A DNA stretch of 64,000 bases, from assembly GCA_001972305.1 (NCBI GenBank), contig BDDD01002677.1:62001-126000 (forward strand), given 5' to 3'. Each line of letters begins with the position of its first letter. The first letter of the stretch is position 1. Positions 34,871 to 46,275 of this stretch are shown here, piece by piece. Made by a program: the position numbers and the translations under genes. The stretch comes from Cephalotus follicularis (taxonomy: Eukaryota; Streptophyta; Magnoliopsida; Oxalidales; Cephalotaceae). The notes under the pieces were generated by a model. It saw nothing but the letters and a program-made list of their open reading frames with translations. It had not been told where the DNA came from and did no database searches.

Positions 34871-35559
34871 GACCACAATAGTGTCTCTTACATTGTATCA
34901 CATAACCACGTCAAGAGACGATGGATCCAAGCAAAACAACACATACAATACTTAGTCCATATTCACCCAAAATATTATATGCATAACAGATTATCATTCA
35001 AGAAAAACCATAACCCACCATTCATGCGTTTCGTCAAACGACTCTTATTATAACTGAACTAAAAAATAAAGTTATGTGATCCCTACCTTAGATTCCAATT
35101 TAGGAACTGAAGTCCACCTATTTCAGCTCCACTAGCCAATAACTTTAAGCTCCCAGGTCTGGCACAACAGCTCCAAGTTCGAGCTTCTAACTCCTAAGCT
35201 TCCAAGCTTCTATATCAGTTCGACAAAGGAGGAACGTGGTTCCTCTCCTTTTCCCTTTCTCTCCTATTTTCTCACTATTTTTCACTCTATTTCATTCTCT
35301 TTCTTTCTTCCCAAGCACTGGTTAAAGAAGGAGAAGAATGGATTATTTTATGGAGGAGTTGGTCTCTCTCCCCTCACCCACATTCAGGTGCCAGGCACCT
35401 GTCTCTCTGTTTCCTCTTGCCATTGCAGGTATGGCATGCCATTGTCCATTCTATCTTTTCTCTCCGCCATTTCGATGCATGGAGAAGAGATAAAGTGTCT
35501 CACACTTGTCCTTCACCTATCTTCTATCAGTGTTTTGTCTTATTCTACTGACAGTTTAG

Positions 35560-35800
35560 GCATCGATGTTTATGATGCGCATCGATGCATTGACCACTCT
35601 CCTTAGCGCTAACAGGTTCCACTAACTACGTTAACACTCATCTCTTAGCGTCGACGCGTTCGGGCAAGGACCTCGGTGTCGCGCCTTACTTCCTGGCGTT
35701 GACGACATTTCATGGCGTCAACGCTTTAAGGCCAGAAGCCTTAGGCGTAGTGCTTTGCTTATTGGCATTGATGCCATCTCTTGGCGTCGACGCTCAATCC
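35560..35800 (-). promoter_or_regulatory. Element J repeat cluster 1
   Basis: GGCATCGATG, GCATCGATGC, TAGCGTCGACGCG, GGCGTTGACG, GGCGTCAACGC and GGCGTCGACGC lie within 240 bp, offset about 150-390 from the LTR start. Two are exact GTCGAC. Confidence 0.7.
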
Positions 35801-35951
35801 CCTTTTGTATTTTCAATCTAACACATCCATCTTACAACTTTTGCTCCAAACCCAAAACCATAATATTGGATGATCCATCATTGCCATTAATTTATGATGA
35901 TTTACATTGCGAATTACAACAATATATTTAATGAAAATTTCAGGCGTCACA

Positions 35952-37304
35952 TATATCCACACCACCTGTGTCTAGCTAAAGACGTTAAAGCCTAGAGCTT
36001 AGTAGGAGGCGACCCACTATTTTACATATGTACCTCGTTTCTTGTATGTTTTTATTTGTCTTTATTGTTTAAGGTAACTTAAGTGCAGATCGATAGTTTG
36101 TCGAGTTTGGGGCTGCACCAGTGAAAGAGGCCATGGACTTGCCTCTTTATTTCGAGCTTCCATGATTATATCCGGCAAACCCTACCCCATTGTTCTTTTA
36201 TTTATTTACATTGTTCAATCTATTATTACTCATTTATTGTTATTTTTATAGCTGTGTTTCATTGCATTGAGGACAATGCATAGTTTAAGTATGGGGGGGT
36301 TTAGTAACAAAGTTTGTAAATGTAGATATGGTTGATGATAATAGAAAAACCCCATAGAAGAAATAATAAAATTTTTGTTTTTGAGGAAAAGAAAAAGCAT
36401 ACATCTCAATGTAGGAGTGTATGCGAAAAATAAATGAAAAGAATGAATAAAGACCGTTCGTGTATGTTTTCAAAGTTTCATTGATCATCAGTGAGGAGAA
36501 GGACAATGAATGGATGTTCTTGCGTATATATAAATAAGGAGAAAAGAAAAAAAATTATTTATATTTTACCTCTTTGAATTTTTTCTTGATTTGTAGCCTA
36601 TTTGTTTCGAGTAATTAAGCCTTAGGGGTGTTTTACACTTATTTCCTTAAAGCCAACTGGTTTGAGAGTAACTGGTCAAAAGCTCGCTACATGGATCTTA
36701 TAGAAAGCTTAAGAGATCGATACATTGCACGAATTTAAGTTGGTAAAATCCGAAGCTACTTAGTTATTTGGGTGTCTGGTGTTTGATCCATCCATGTCAT
36801 TGAAACCAAAAGGTAGTGGAGGAATGAGCTCAATATTGAGAAAAAGAAAGAAAATATGTGTGAGTGCTAAAGTTCTTTGTCTGAATCTGAACTACGATTT
36901 TATGTACTAAGAAAGCATATTTTGATTGGTTTATATATTGAAAAATAGAAAATTTAGTAAAGCTCTTTAATTGAGATGTTCTTTGATTTTAGAACTTGGA
37001 ACGAGATAATAAAATTCAAGTATGGGGGTATTCTACGAATTTTTAAGTAGAGATACATTTTACCTATTGTCAAAGTTTTGACGAACTAAATTTTGTGTGT
37101 TTATTCGCTGGAAAACACTCACGAGACTAAAACTCGTCCACTAGGGACACCTAGGGGTTTAATGGCTTGTTGCATTCACTAAATGCAATCGTGATTCCTA
37201 CGAAAGTGAGTTAGGTTTTTGTTTTTGTTTGTTGTTTTTGTTTTTGTGTTGTTAGCTTTCCATTTTGTTTTCTTGAGGACAAGCAAAGTTCAAGTATGGG
37301 GGTA
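35952..37304 (+). other. Element A 3' non-coding region with repeated polypurine-like tracts
   Basis: After the target duplication the sequence shows the Athila-typical TAAAGACGTTAAAG...AGGAGGCGACCCACT tail and then about 1.3 kb of AT-rich DNA without a credible reading frame. Three AAGTATGGGGG tracts occur, at about 36286, 37019 and 37293. Athila relatives often carry an envelope-like frame here; I see none. Confidence 0.75.
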
Positions 37305-38711
37305 TTAGTTGAGCATGAAAATGTATTCTTGTTAATGAGTTAATTATTTTATTTTTATGCTTTGAATATATTACTTTGGTGCTGTTTGATTGACTTTAAG
37401 GTAAGAAGCCAAAAAGATCAAAATGCAGAAACATGAGTCAAATTGTCACAAATTGAGAGCAAGGAGATCAAAGATTGAAGAATTGACAAAAATTCTACAT
37501 ATACAGAGTAAAGCGTCGACGCCCAAGACTGAAGTGTCAACGCTTAGACTGAAAGTGCCAGTAGTTAAGGTTAAAGGGTTAATGCCCTAGCACAGAAAGT
37601 TAAAAATCAAAATGAACACCTTAACTGTTGACGTTTTCATTATAGCATCGACGCCTAGCCTCAAAGCGCTGACGGTTTCCATTATAGCATCGACGCTTAA
37701 TACTGTAGTACAAACTTTTAAGTCGACACCAAACATCAACGCGAAGCACATCTCGGCATAACACGCCAAATAGTCCACGCCCATGACTTTAACGTCGACG
37801 CTTACGACGTATCAGGCAAGAGATTTGGAAAGTTTTTACAGTTTAAATCAATTGTAATAGGTTAGATTTTTTCCATTTTTGTGTTGAGACTTTGAGTATA
37901 AATAGAAAAGGACACATAAACAAAAAGTGAGGTTGGTTAACGTGAGACAAAAAGAAGAAAAGTGACTGCTAGATGAAAAATGAATTGAAGATTATTGCTG
38001 CTACCATTGCCATGACAGGCAAAGTATTTTAATCCCTGGATGTAGATGAACCCATGTTTTATATATATTAAATTCTGGTTTTTTGGTTTAATAGCATGTT
38101 TGTAAGACACTCTTTTCTTGTTAATGTATGTGGAACATTGATGAGTGGGAATTTTCATGATATAAAAAATATTTTGATGTTTTAGTGCTTGTATCTCTAT
38201 TTCATTCACATCATGCAACGATTCTTAATTTTTCTATGTGATTGCACCAAAGACATCCTTTAACCAATCATTCTTTCGAGAGTATCAAGGTTTGACAAGA
38301 TAGGGTGTACCAAGGCTAAATCATTATTTTCTGTGATATCTGTGATATTACCTTAAACCCTAATTTATGCCAAGAAGTTGAGAGTATATATATACATGCG
38401 GGGATTCTCACATCCTGTGGATTATTTTCTCATATCAATTTCATATTTATTTTGTCATATTGCATTAGATACTTAATTTGAATTGTTGACTTTCTCATTA
38501 AAATAGTTTAATTCAAATCAATTCAATTTTGAAGTTTCCCCATTTGCATCGTTAGCTTAGTTAATTAATTTAGTATTTGTTATTTTTGTTTAAGTATTCT
38601 AAGTTCATTTTTACAGGATATCATTATAGCTCTTCGTGGGAATGATCCCTACTTTCCATTATGATAATTGTTAGATTAGGGTAGTTTTGAATCGGTTCAA
38701 TGACACGAACA
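37305..38711 (+). repeat. Element A 3' LTR
   Basis: It starts after AAGTATGGGGGTAT with TTGAGCATGAAAATG, contains a TATA box (GAGTATAAATAGAAAAGG at about 37895), the Athila-type end block CTTCGTGGGAATGATCCCTA at 38632-38651, and ends near GACACGAACA. The start is accurate to a few bases. A cluster of GTCGAC-type motifs lies at 37508-37800. Confidence 0.8.
37508..37800 (+). promoter_or_regulatory. GTCGAC-type motif cluster in Athila LTR
   Basis: AAGCGTCGACGCCC, GTGTCAACGCTT, GCATCGACGCCT, GCATCGACGCTT, AAGTCGACACC, ACATCAACGCG and ACGTCGACGCTT lie within 295 bp, about 100-390 bp upstream of the TATA box. Three contain exact GTCGAC. The style is that of B, H and J, although Athila is a different lineage. 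Confidence 0.72.
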
Positions 38712-39577
38712 CCGCTTGGCTTTGATTTCTGCCTTCCTCAGTACTAGCCATGTGCTGACAAAAGGGGTGTCTTTGGGCCTTGTGGGAGCTGTATTGAGAT
38801 GTATTGCGAGTACGCGAGATGGGATCATCACACCTGTGTTGATAGGTTATAGACCCTATAACATCTATGGCCGTTGAAGAATTAAATTCTTGATCAAGCA
38901 ATTGGGAGATTGGAAAATAGGTTTCCCGGGATGTCTCCCGATAGTCTCAATGCATTCATAGGATTATAGTTATCGCGGTTTTACCTGGGGGTGATATTAA
39001 TCCAAACCCAAGTATGCGTCAGAGCTGAGTTGATGAGAGATACAGGAAACATATGCCGATGACGAAATCCAGCTAACGGCTGATAGATATGGTGTACGCG
39101 GATCCAGGGGTGATTTGGAGATCACACCGGGGCTATAGGATAGGCTAGGACTATCAAGATGGTCGTACCAGAATCATGGGATTTCTGGGAAATATATTGT
39201 TTTACTGGAAACCAACCGGGCTTTTGGGTCCTGCCTGATTTTGGAACAGGTTGATATCTCAAGTGACATATCTTTTAGTGAAAGGATAACATCTAAGGAA
39301 TATGTTACTTTGCAAGTCAGCATTTTATTTGCTGAACATATAATTTCATACAAATGAGTTCAAGCATCACCATAATGGAATGTTCTGCGTACAGGGATAT
39401 TTGTTTCCATTAACGAATACACTTGGGCATTTGTTTAGGGAGAGAGCTTATGGTCTTATAGCATATTGGGCTAGGGATTCACCATCCCAATTGGGCCGAA
39501 TTTATGCCTTAATATGGCTTAGTTCATGGATGGCCCAAATGTGTTTTCATTGATGGCCCAATTGTAAATATGCTAAG
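38712..39577 (+). repeat. Element F 5' LTR, portion shared with 3' LTR
   Basis: It aligns with 57570-58459 over about 870 bp (for example CGCTTGGCTTTGATTT, GGGATCATCACACC, GATGGCCCAATTG). Its first about 590 bp lie left of the window, separated by A. Confidence 0.87.
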
Positions 39578-39632
39578 CCTACTTTGTGGACTTTTCAAAG
39601 GTGCGTCTGATACACCTTTGGCCCAATTATTT
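39464..39632 (+). promoter_or_regulatory. TGGGCY (site II-like) boxes in element F LTR
   Basis: Five boxes in 170 bp: TTGGGCTAGG, ATTGGGCCGA, GATGGCCCAAATG, GATGGCCCAATTG and TTTGGCCCAATTA. In plants TGGGCC/T is the site II element bound by TCP factors in promoters of growth and ribosomal genes. Four of them are kept in the 3' LTR near 58340-58440. Confidence 0.6.
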
Positions 39633-42259
39633 GTCTTCATTTGGCCTTCATTTTTTTCAGCAAAGAGGTGTTAAAATGGAGAGAAAAACGTGTGGAATCG
39701 GTATGCTTGAACGGCAAGCCAAGTAGAATTGATAAGTCATATATGTTAAAGATATTTTGACTAATGACTTAGAACACACATCATTCTCTTTTTCTCTCCT
39801 TTCACCCATAGGAGTTCTGTCTTTCTCTCTTCATTCTCTGGCCGTGTTCTTCTCTTATTTTGGAAGATAATCAAAGATCTTGATACTCTTGAAGAGAGGA
39901 GAACAAACCAACTTCCTTTTACCCTCCAATCTCACAATAGGTGGAGATATCTTGCACCTTTCAACCTATCTTTTCTTATGGTGAGTTTTAGTTTAGGAAT
40001 TAAACACATGAGCCTCCATCCTTTCTACCACTTTGAGGTAGAAAATTCTTGGAGAAATTTGGACGAGATGGAAGCTTGAATCAAAGTATAGAGGGAGCAC
40101 TGGAAGGAAAGAGTGGAAGACCATAGGTAATGGTTTCTAATCCTTCTAAAATTAGGTTTGTGTGTATGTGTTTTTGCGCATAGAAATTTCAGGTTTTGGC
40201 TAGGATTTGTATACCCTATCCAATCCCTAATGTTTCCTTAAGGAAACTCTTGAAAACACTAAGGGTTTTTTATGCCAGGGTTTGGGTTTTGGGGGGTTGT
40301 GGAGCTAGGGTTTTGTGTGTGACCCTAGTCCATGTAATTGAGTGTTTATGCTAGGGTAGTGAATTTCCCTTGCTCCAAATCCGAAACCTGGATGCTTGGA
40401 AATGTTCAGTTGGTTCATTTGAAAGCTACATTAGTGATCCTAAGACCTAATGGGACAATTATGGGTATAGGGTTTTAGGAAGTCTCATTGCTTGGAGACT
40501 TTAGAAAATGAAACTTTTAAAATGTCACCTATAACCCTAATGTCCATAAATGTTCTCTTCCGCATAGAGCCTTTCCAACAAGTGGACTCAGAGCGATCTA
40601 ATTAGCTTCATTTGGACCTTAATGTGATGTCTAGTGCCTTGTTTTGGTGCCCCTTACCATCGGCCGAAAATGACTCCCAAAACCCTAGAGTGAACTTGGC
40701 AAATTTATGTCAAATTGGAATGTGTATTTCTAGTTGATTTTCCCAAATGTTTGAACTAATGTAAATGACTAATTAATTGGATAGTTTGATGATCCAAAGA
40801 TTAATACATTGTCTGTTGATAGTGCATGAGGGCATTCCAACATATGTATGTGTGATTTAGGATCTCGAATGGACCTGAAAATGTCATTGAACGGTTGTTT
40901 CAAAGTGTCATAATTTTATTTCGAAAACTGGTTACGTGCGGCAATTTCTCTTCATAATCTTTGCACTATTTCGTACATACTTGTTGGAAGTTACCCTAAG
41001 CAAAAAGTTGGACTGGTTAGTGACAGTCTGAATGTAGGAAGCTCTGCACAGTTTCTGGCAGTTTCTACTAAAAGACTGGCAATTTTTGCACACTTGCTGA
41101 CAATTTCCAGCACCATTACTGCAAGTTACTGGCAGGTTTCCTGCAATCTTCAGCTGATTTTCTGAAGAGCTTTTCTTTGTAGTTTTTGTGCAATATTCAC
41201 ACAGTTACTGGAAGGAATACCATATGGTTTGGACCCGTACGTACCAGGGTTTTCGGTTAGATATTCGATTCACTTATGCACATAGTTCATTAATATAGTG
41301 CAATTTCTTAAAGGGGAATATTAATATTAGTTGCGGCTAATATTTCAATTGCATTGTTTTCACTCAAATAGATCCAAGGGAAGGATCAATGTATACACGT
41401 AGTAGTAAACTAGAAATAGGGTGACTAGATTCTAATTAATCTAGTGGGAGCGGAATTTTAAGTAGGGTGGTAAATAAATAGATGAGCCATTAAATATTAA
41501 ATTGCCACGTGTTTATTCATTAAATATAATGTGTATATTTTTTGAATTTCTTATGCATGCTGATAGGTTTGGAACTCGACCTAGTTTTTATGGTTTCATT
41601 CGTGGATGTTATTTAAATTATTTATTACAGTGGTGTTCATTCGGTCTGTAATATGGCTGCCTCTTTGCGCCAATATTTTTTCTTATCCAATATTTTTTAG
41701 AGATTTCTCTTCTCCCTCTATAATTATATTCTTATTCTTTTGTAATATGGGCGATGTAATTTGAAGAAGAGTTGCAACGAAGATTGAAGAGAGGATCAAG
41801 AAGAATACAAGACCAAGCAAATGCCATGTATGCATGGTGTGAATGTTGTAATAAAGCAATTATTAAATAATAAGCACCTTGGAGACTATGTGGTCACGTT
41901 TGGCTCACGTGATCACTATAATAGTTAAAGTCTGAAGCCGTGCCACATTATTTTTACGATGCATGAGATGAAAGAATTATTTTTAATTTTTTCAAACACG
42001 TCCAAGCATGCTAAGCTGTTCCAAATGGATGTGGAAGATAATTAAAATTATCTAAAACTGCTACGGTAAAATATAAAATTTGATGAGACCAAATCCCTCT
42101 AAATGTGAAATAATAAGTCCATAAGCGGTGGGGCATAAGCTTGTCCTGTCATTGGCCTTCCAAAGCTTTCGTTTACTAGTATGGATATACTGGGGATAGC
42201 ACTGCAAAAGCAGAGGTCCCCCCGTATGACCATTTCTACTAAATTTCAGTGTCAGGTGC
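39578..42259 (+). other. Element F LTR remainder and leader, boundary not placed
   Basis: No second copy exists in the window, so the LTR end cannot be fixed. The stretch holds pyrimidine-rich DNA (39780-39870), repeats of CTGGCAGTTTCTA / CTGCAAGTTACTGG type near 41045-41150, and AT-rich DNA. A possible LTR end is the TTTATTACA near 41629, but no good primer site follows. No credible gene is seen. Confidence 0.5.
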
Positions 42260-43429
42260 TGTCACACCCCGTTTTCAAAACATAGACAAGCATATGTGGT
42301 GATATCAGGATTTACATAATATTCCAGCATCTCATTCAATAATACATAAATAATTTGCGGAAGCAGTTATTAAGCCGAAATATAAATACAAGCCGTCCGC
42401 ACGCATCCCATACTACGTGTGGGAACAAGTCAAATAAATATCCTTACATAAGGCAAATACAACAGTACAGGGAGTGTGATCCGTTCGATACAATACAATA
42501 CATCATAAAGAAAAAACAACCTTGAGATGAACAAATAGAAGCTCTCCAAGCTTCAGCGGCAATCCCCAAGGTCTTCGCTTAATCTGAAATTGTAAGGGTT
42601 AGCTGTTGTCCTCACTTGGCTAAGTAAGAAGATAAAGCATATAGATGAATCTATAAATGTAAATATGCTTGACAGATAATGAAATGGCATATATATGTAT
42701 TCCAATAGGTACGCAATAATGCCAAGTGGCCATAGACAATACATATGCAAGAATACCGCACAAGGGTACAATCAATTCATACAGTGGTTTGGGTGTCACC
42801 TGTCGCTAACTCCTAGTACCAACTGTGCACCACCTAACTATCACCTTCGCTCTGAAGATGACAGGGAGGTAACATTTACTACCGGCGTTGGTGGGTAGTT
42901 TAACAATTAAGATCTGCAATGCATATAAGTTTGGGTGATACTCTGGCCAACTCCTGGCACCCAGAATCACATCCGTAGTCAGTGATATCCTCCATCACTA
43001 AACTACGGCAGTAAGCATAGACAAACAATTCAAGCATTTCAATAATAATATTACATATATCAACAATATGCAATATAAAAGTTGTTTTCTTTAGAAACAT
43101 ATTACAATTCTTTTATCGTACATCTCATATGAGGAAAACGATATCAATACAGTAGTGGTTCTCAAATGGAGAACAAAACAGTAGTAATGCCTCTATTAAG
43201 AGGAAAATAACAGTTGGTATGATAATAAGATTTTCAATTAGAAAACCGTTTACAAATCATTGTTTATGCTTTAACCATTAGGTTGGTAAAATTCCTGAAT
43301 ATGTATTCATAACAGTAGAAATTTTACCCAATAACAGTAATAGTAGTTACAATATAACATATCAGGAATATTTGCAACCACAAACAGTTCAATCGATCAA
43401 TTACGAATTTCCACACCTACTGGTCCAAA

Positions 43430-43570
43430 GCGTCGACAGTTACTATATAAGCGTCGACGGTTAATGACTAGGCGTCGACATTACACAGTTTGAGCGTCGA
43501 CATTCTAAGCATTACTAAGCCATTTTCGTATCAAAGCGTCGACTGTCAAGTGTAAGCGTCGAGGCTTCTG
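43430..43570 (-). promoter_or_regulatory. Element H palindrome cluster 2
   Basis: Six units in 140 bp: AAGCGTCGACAGTT, AAGCGTCGACGGTT, AGGCGTCGACATT, GAGCGTCGACATT, AAGCGTCGACTGTC and AAGCGTCGAGGC. Five hold exact GTCGAC. Offset is about 1230-1370 from the LTR start. Confidence 0.75.
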
Positions 43571-44479
43571 GGTTTCATACGAATTCCAGGAGCAGTTTCA
43601 AAACAGGGGATGCACAAATTCAACCCAAATCCAATCCAATTCAATATGCAATCAATTATCAACCATCATAACATATTATACATGTTATATGTTCAAAAAC
43701 ATGTCAAAATCGCCTACCTCAATAGCTTATCCCAAGATCAATTTGGAATTGATCTTTCACTTTGTTTATCCAAGCTTTTCACCAACAAAGCTTCCAAATC
43801 CAGCAAGATTAATCTATATCATGCATGCATGTGGTTCAGTCATTTAACCAGTAGGTTTGACTAACTACAAAAGGAGTTAGAGCTATTTAAATTCCCTAAG
43901 CTTCATGTCCACGTTTCTTACTCCTTTTCATTACCATTTCAAATTCAATTCAAGAGATTGTTATCCTTAACCATTATCAGGAGATATTGAACATCCACTT
44001 AGATAAACTATCATCACATTAACAGTGAGTTCGAATGGGAAACTTACCAGGAGAAGTCCAAAGCTTCCAAGTCCCTTTTTCCACTCTAAGCTTTCAATTC
44101 CCACTTTGAGCTCCCAAATCCTCAAATGCAAGCTCCAATAATCTTTAGCAAGCTCTCTCTTTACTTAGTGTTTTCTAACACTCATCTCTCAAATCAACAG
44201 TTGATATATAGTGTTTAGGAATCTTTCAAACTCGCCAGAATCCTTAACTCTTCCTTCTCTCATTCCTTCTCTCTCTCACATGCATCTCTCTTTTCATTGT
44301 TTTTCTCTTAATTATAGATTGTACAGGTGAAGAAGGCATGCAAGGCTCTTAGTCTGGGGTTAACAACAGCTGTCAAGGCCCCTTTTGCATGGCGAACATG
44401 TCTTTGGACGCATGCCCCTGTCCCCATCATGTCAGCTCTGCCATTTCCTTCCAATTGACACCTATCTTTGCGCCAGAAC

Positions 44480-44660
44480 ACGACTAAAACGTCGCTGGTT
44501 ACCTGTAGGCGTCGGCGCTTAATGCGCCCTTAGGTGTCGATGCGGGGCGTTTAAAGGTCGACGGTTGGCGCCCAACCCCAGCCCTCAACGGTGCGTTTTT
44601 ACACATGCCAGGTCTTAAAGCGTCGACGGTGTTACTTGGGCGTCGGCTGTTTAACAACAA
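44480..44660 (-). promoter_or_regulatory. Element H palindrome cluster 1
   Basis: AACGTCGCTGG, AGGCGTCGGCGC, AGGTGTCGATGC, AAGGTCGACGGTT, AAGCGTCGACGGTG and GGCGTCGGCTG occur. Offset is about 140-320 from the LTR start on the minus strand. Confidence 0.7.
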
Positions 44661-44799
44661 AATTCAATTCTTTAATCTTTCATTTAAAATTCTATTCCAA
44701 CTTCATTCATTTAAAAAGTAATCCCACATAACATCTCAAAAGGTATATTTTATTCATTGTCGGATACAAAATACATGAATGGAAATTGCGGTTATTACA

Positions 44800-45269
44800 G
44801 GTGCACTAGAAGGAAATAACCATGTTTCAGTACTCTGACACGTAAATGGGTGGGTATCAAAATGAGTTTGTTTCTTTGAGGGTTATGGGCCTGACTTATA
44901 CCGGGTTCATACTATTGGCAACAAACATATCTATGTTTCTATGGGCCGTGAGGCCGAACATGTATCCAATCTTGCATTTCAAGGGTGAGGCCCTAATGCA
45001 AATAAGATCTTTATGCCTAACTATTCATTATTGTGGTTCGCCATGCTAAAGCTGAGGCCATGATATGCGGGATAGATTACGATCCCCATTAGGAGGCGAA
45101 TGCTTCCCGAATTCAACCTGGAGGTGTGGGATACGATTAGAATAGTGGAAGGAGCCATAATTACAAATGTCCAAGGATTATGGTAATAACATCAATGGAA
45201 TGATCAGTTAATATTCTTTCTCTATTTTCCTCATATAGGTTGCTATTTTTCACATACTCGATAAATTAC
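44800..45269 (+). other. Element F leader or non-coding remnant
   Basis: It continues F after the GGTGC duplication. No recognisable protein is seen; several short frames exist without family resemblance. Confidence 0.5.
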
Positions 45270-46275
45270 TCAAATGGCAGACAGTACAAATGAATTAAAC
45301 ACAATTGAAACTCCTAAGCTACTAGATCCTTATTAGCTTAAATAGCTACACATTTATGCATTTGGTTCTCACGAGCATGAGAGTTGCTCATGTTATGACT
45401 GGAATACACCTCGAACTAGTGAATGATGCATTCGACCATCACAAGGCAAGTGTGGCTAAGTGGTGGGATGGCGATTATCAAGCTCGTAACCTAGCAGTTG
45501 TTAGCATGCCGCCACAATTACACACAGCGGATATGCACTCACAGACCTTATGTGTCATGCTTGCACAACTCGAGGAGTTGTATGACACCCAGTCGATGAC
45601 TGTAAAGGATGATTTTGACCAGTCGGGATCAAGATCAACTGTGAAGCCTCGATTTCCTACTTGAATAATCTCAAGGGAGATAGATCAAGTGAATCTAATT
45701 CCAAAGGATGAAATCCCTAGGAAGAGGCAGTTAGTGGCAGGGAATACCATTCTAGAAAGGATCTAAAAGTTTTTCAAAGGAGTATGCCTACTTCCATTGT
45801 GGGGAATAAAGGCATTGGAAGAGATTGTAATTTGTTCCTATAGTCCAATGCTAAGAGATGCTTGACAGCTAAGGACTGAAGCCATGGTGATGGATAGAGC
45901 ATTCACACCAATGATGTTGCCGTTTATGAATTGTAAATTATGTATATGGATATGTATCATTCAAGACACCGATCAAGAGACAACAATGTCTTATACAATT
46001 TCCATAACAACTCAAAGAACTACTAATAAAAGACTAGGAAAATGGTAAGGTCCATTATGTCTTTTATACATCTTCTGCTTTTATTCTTGTAATGCACTGC
46101 AGTTGGCAGAGCATATCCTAATCCGGGTTCTTTCGAAATATGTCCTTTACATATCTAGTGAGATATTGAGATGGAGGAAACCCATCCTAAACCCTTGTAA
46201 TAAGGTTAAATGCTGTCCAGCGTATGTAAGAAGGTGAAAACCTTCTAAGCTGGAGGCACTATTGGACTGTTGCCG
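45270..46275 (+). pseudogene. Element F gag remnant with CCHC knuckle
   Basis: Near 45273 the reading begins MADSTNELNTIETPKLLDP, like copia gag starts. A helical region follows (TADMHSQTLCVMLAQLEELY). Around 45783-45825 the sequence resembles a copia knuckle of CxxC-GHWKRDC type. After about 46000 the sequence is not readable. Heavily broken. Confidence 0.65.

Larger units (their letters stand above)
33034..35951 (-). repeat. Element J: solo LTR, reversed, Tekay-like
   Basis: It is 2918 bp; on the minus strand it reads TGTGACGCC...GGGGTGTGACA. Flanks are GATAT and TATAT (one-mismatch target duplication). No internal region is present. Palindrome-type clusters lie at 35560-35800 and 34360-34870, and a minisatellite at 33640-33880. 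The ends and layout match the chromovirus LTRs, but the family differs from C and D. Confidence 0.88.
1..38711 (+). mobile_element. Element A: Athila-type Ty3/gypsy retrotransposon (5' end off window)
   Basis: Visible parts in order are late gag, protease, reverse transcriptase, RNase H, integrase, a long 3' untranslated stretch and a 3' LTR. The gag tail with the NPGWRNHPNF block and the RT block AIGWSVADLKGISPSICMH are typical of Athila. The body is split by three later insertions: T at 2132-3014, B at 3679-30918 and J at 33034-35951. The Athila sequence resumes across each at the expected point, which proves the nesting. A itself sits in the 5' LTR of copia element F, because sequence right of 38711 matches the interior of F's 3' LTR near 57570. 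It is broken, with roughly ten or more interruptions in the coding parts. Its 5' LTR lies left of the window, so its age cannot be judged from LTR divergence. Confidence 0.9.
42260..44799 (-). repeat. Element H: solo LTR, reversed, sister of element D LTR
   Basis: It is 2540 bp with perfect target duplication GGTGC on both sides (42255-42259 and 44800-44804). On the minus strand it reads TGTAATAACCGCAA...GGGGTGTGACA, the same ends as D. A middle block (ATCACTGACTACGG, TTCTGGGTGCCAGGAG, AGAGTATCACCCAAG) also matches D. No internal region. Palindrome clusters lie at 44480-44660 and 43430-43570. Confidence 0.95.

Noticed and set aside
35388-35606. Possible small host gene in the 35.4-35.6 kb stretch
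   Set aside because: It lies within solo LTR J, has no recognisable domain, and overlaps the repeat cluster.
36280-36310. The first AAGTATGGGGG tract as the LTR boundary of Athila
   Set aside because: The LTR-typical start TTGAGCATGA and TATA layout follow only the third tract at about 37293.
40560-40600. GTGGACTCAGAGC as the primer-binding site of element F
   Set aside because: It resembles the tRNA-Met site only loosely and no LTR-type end precedes it; the 5' LTR end of F is left open.
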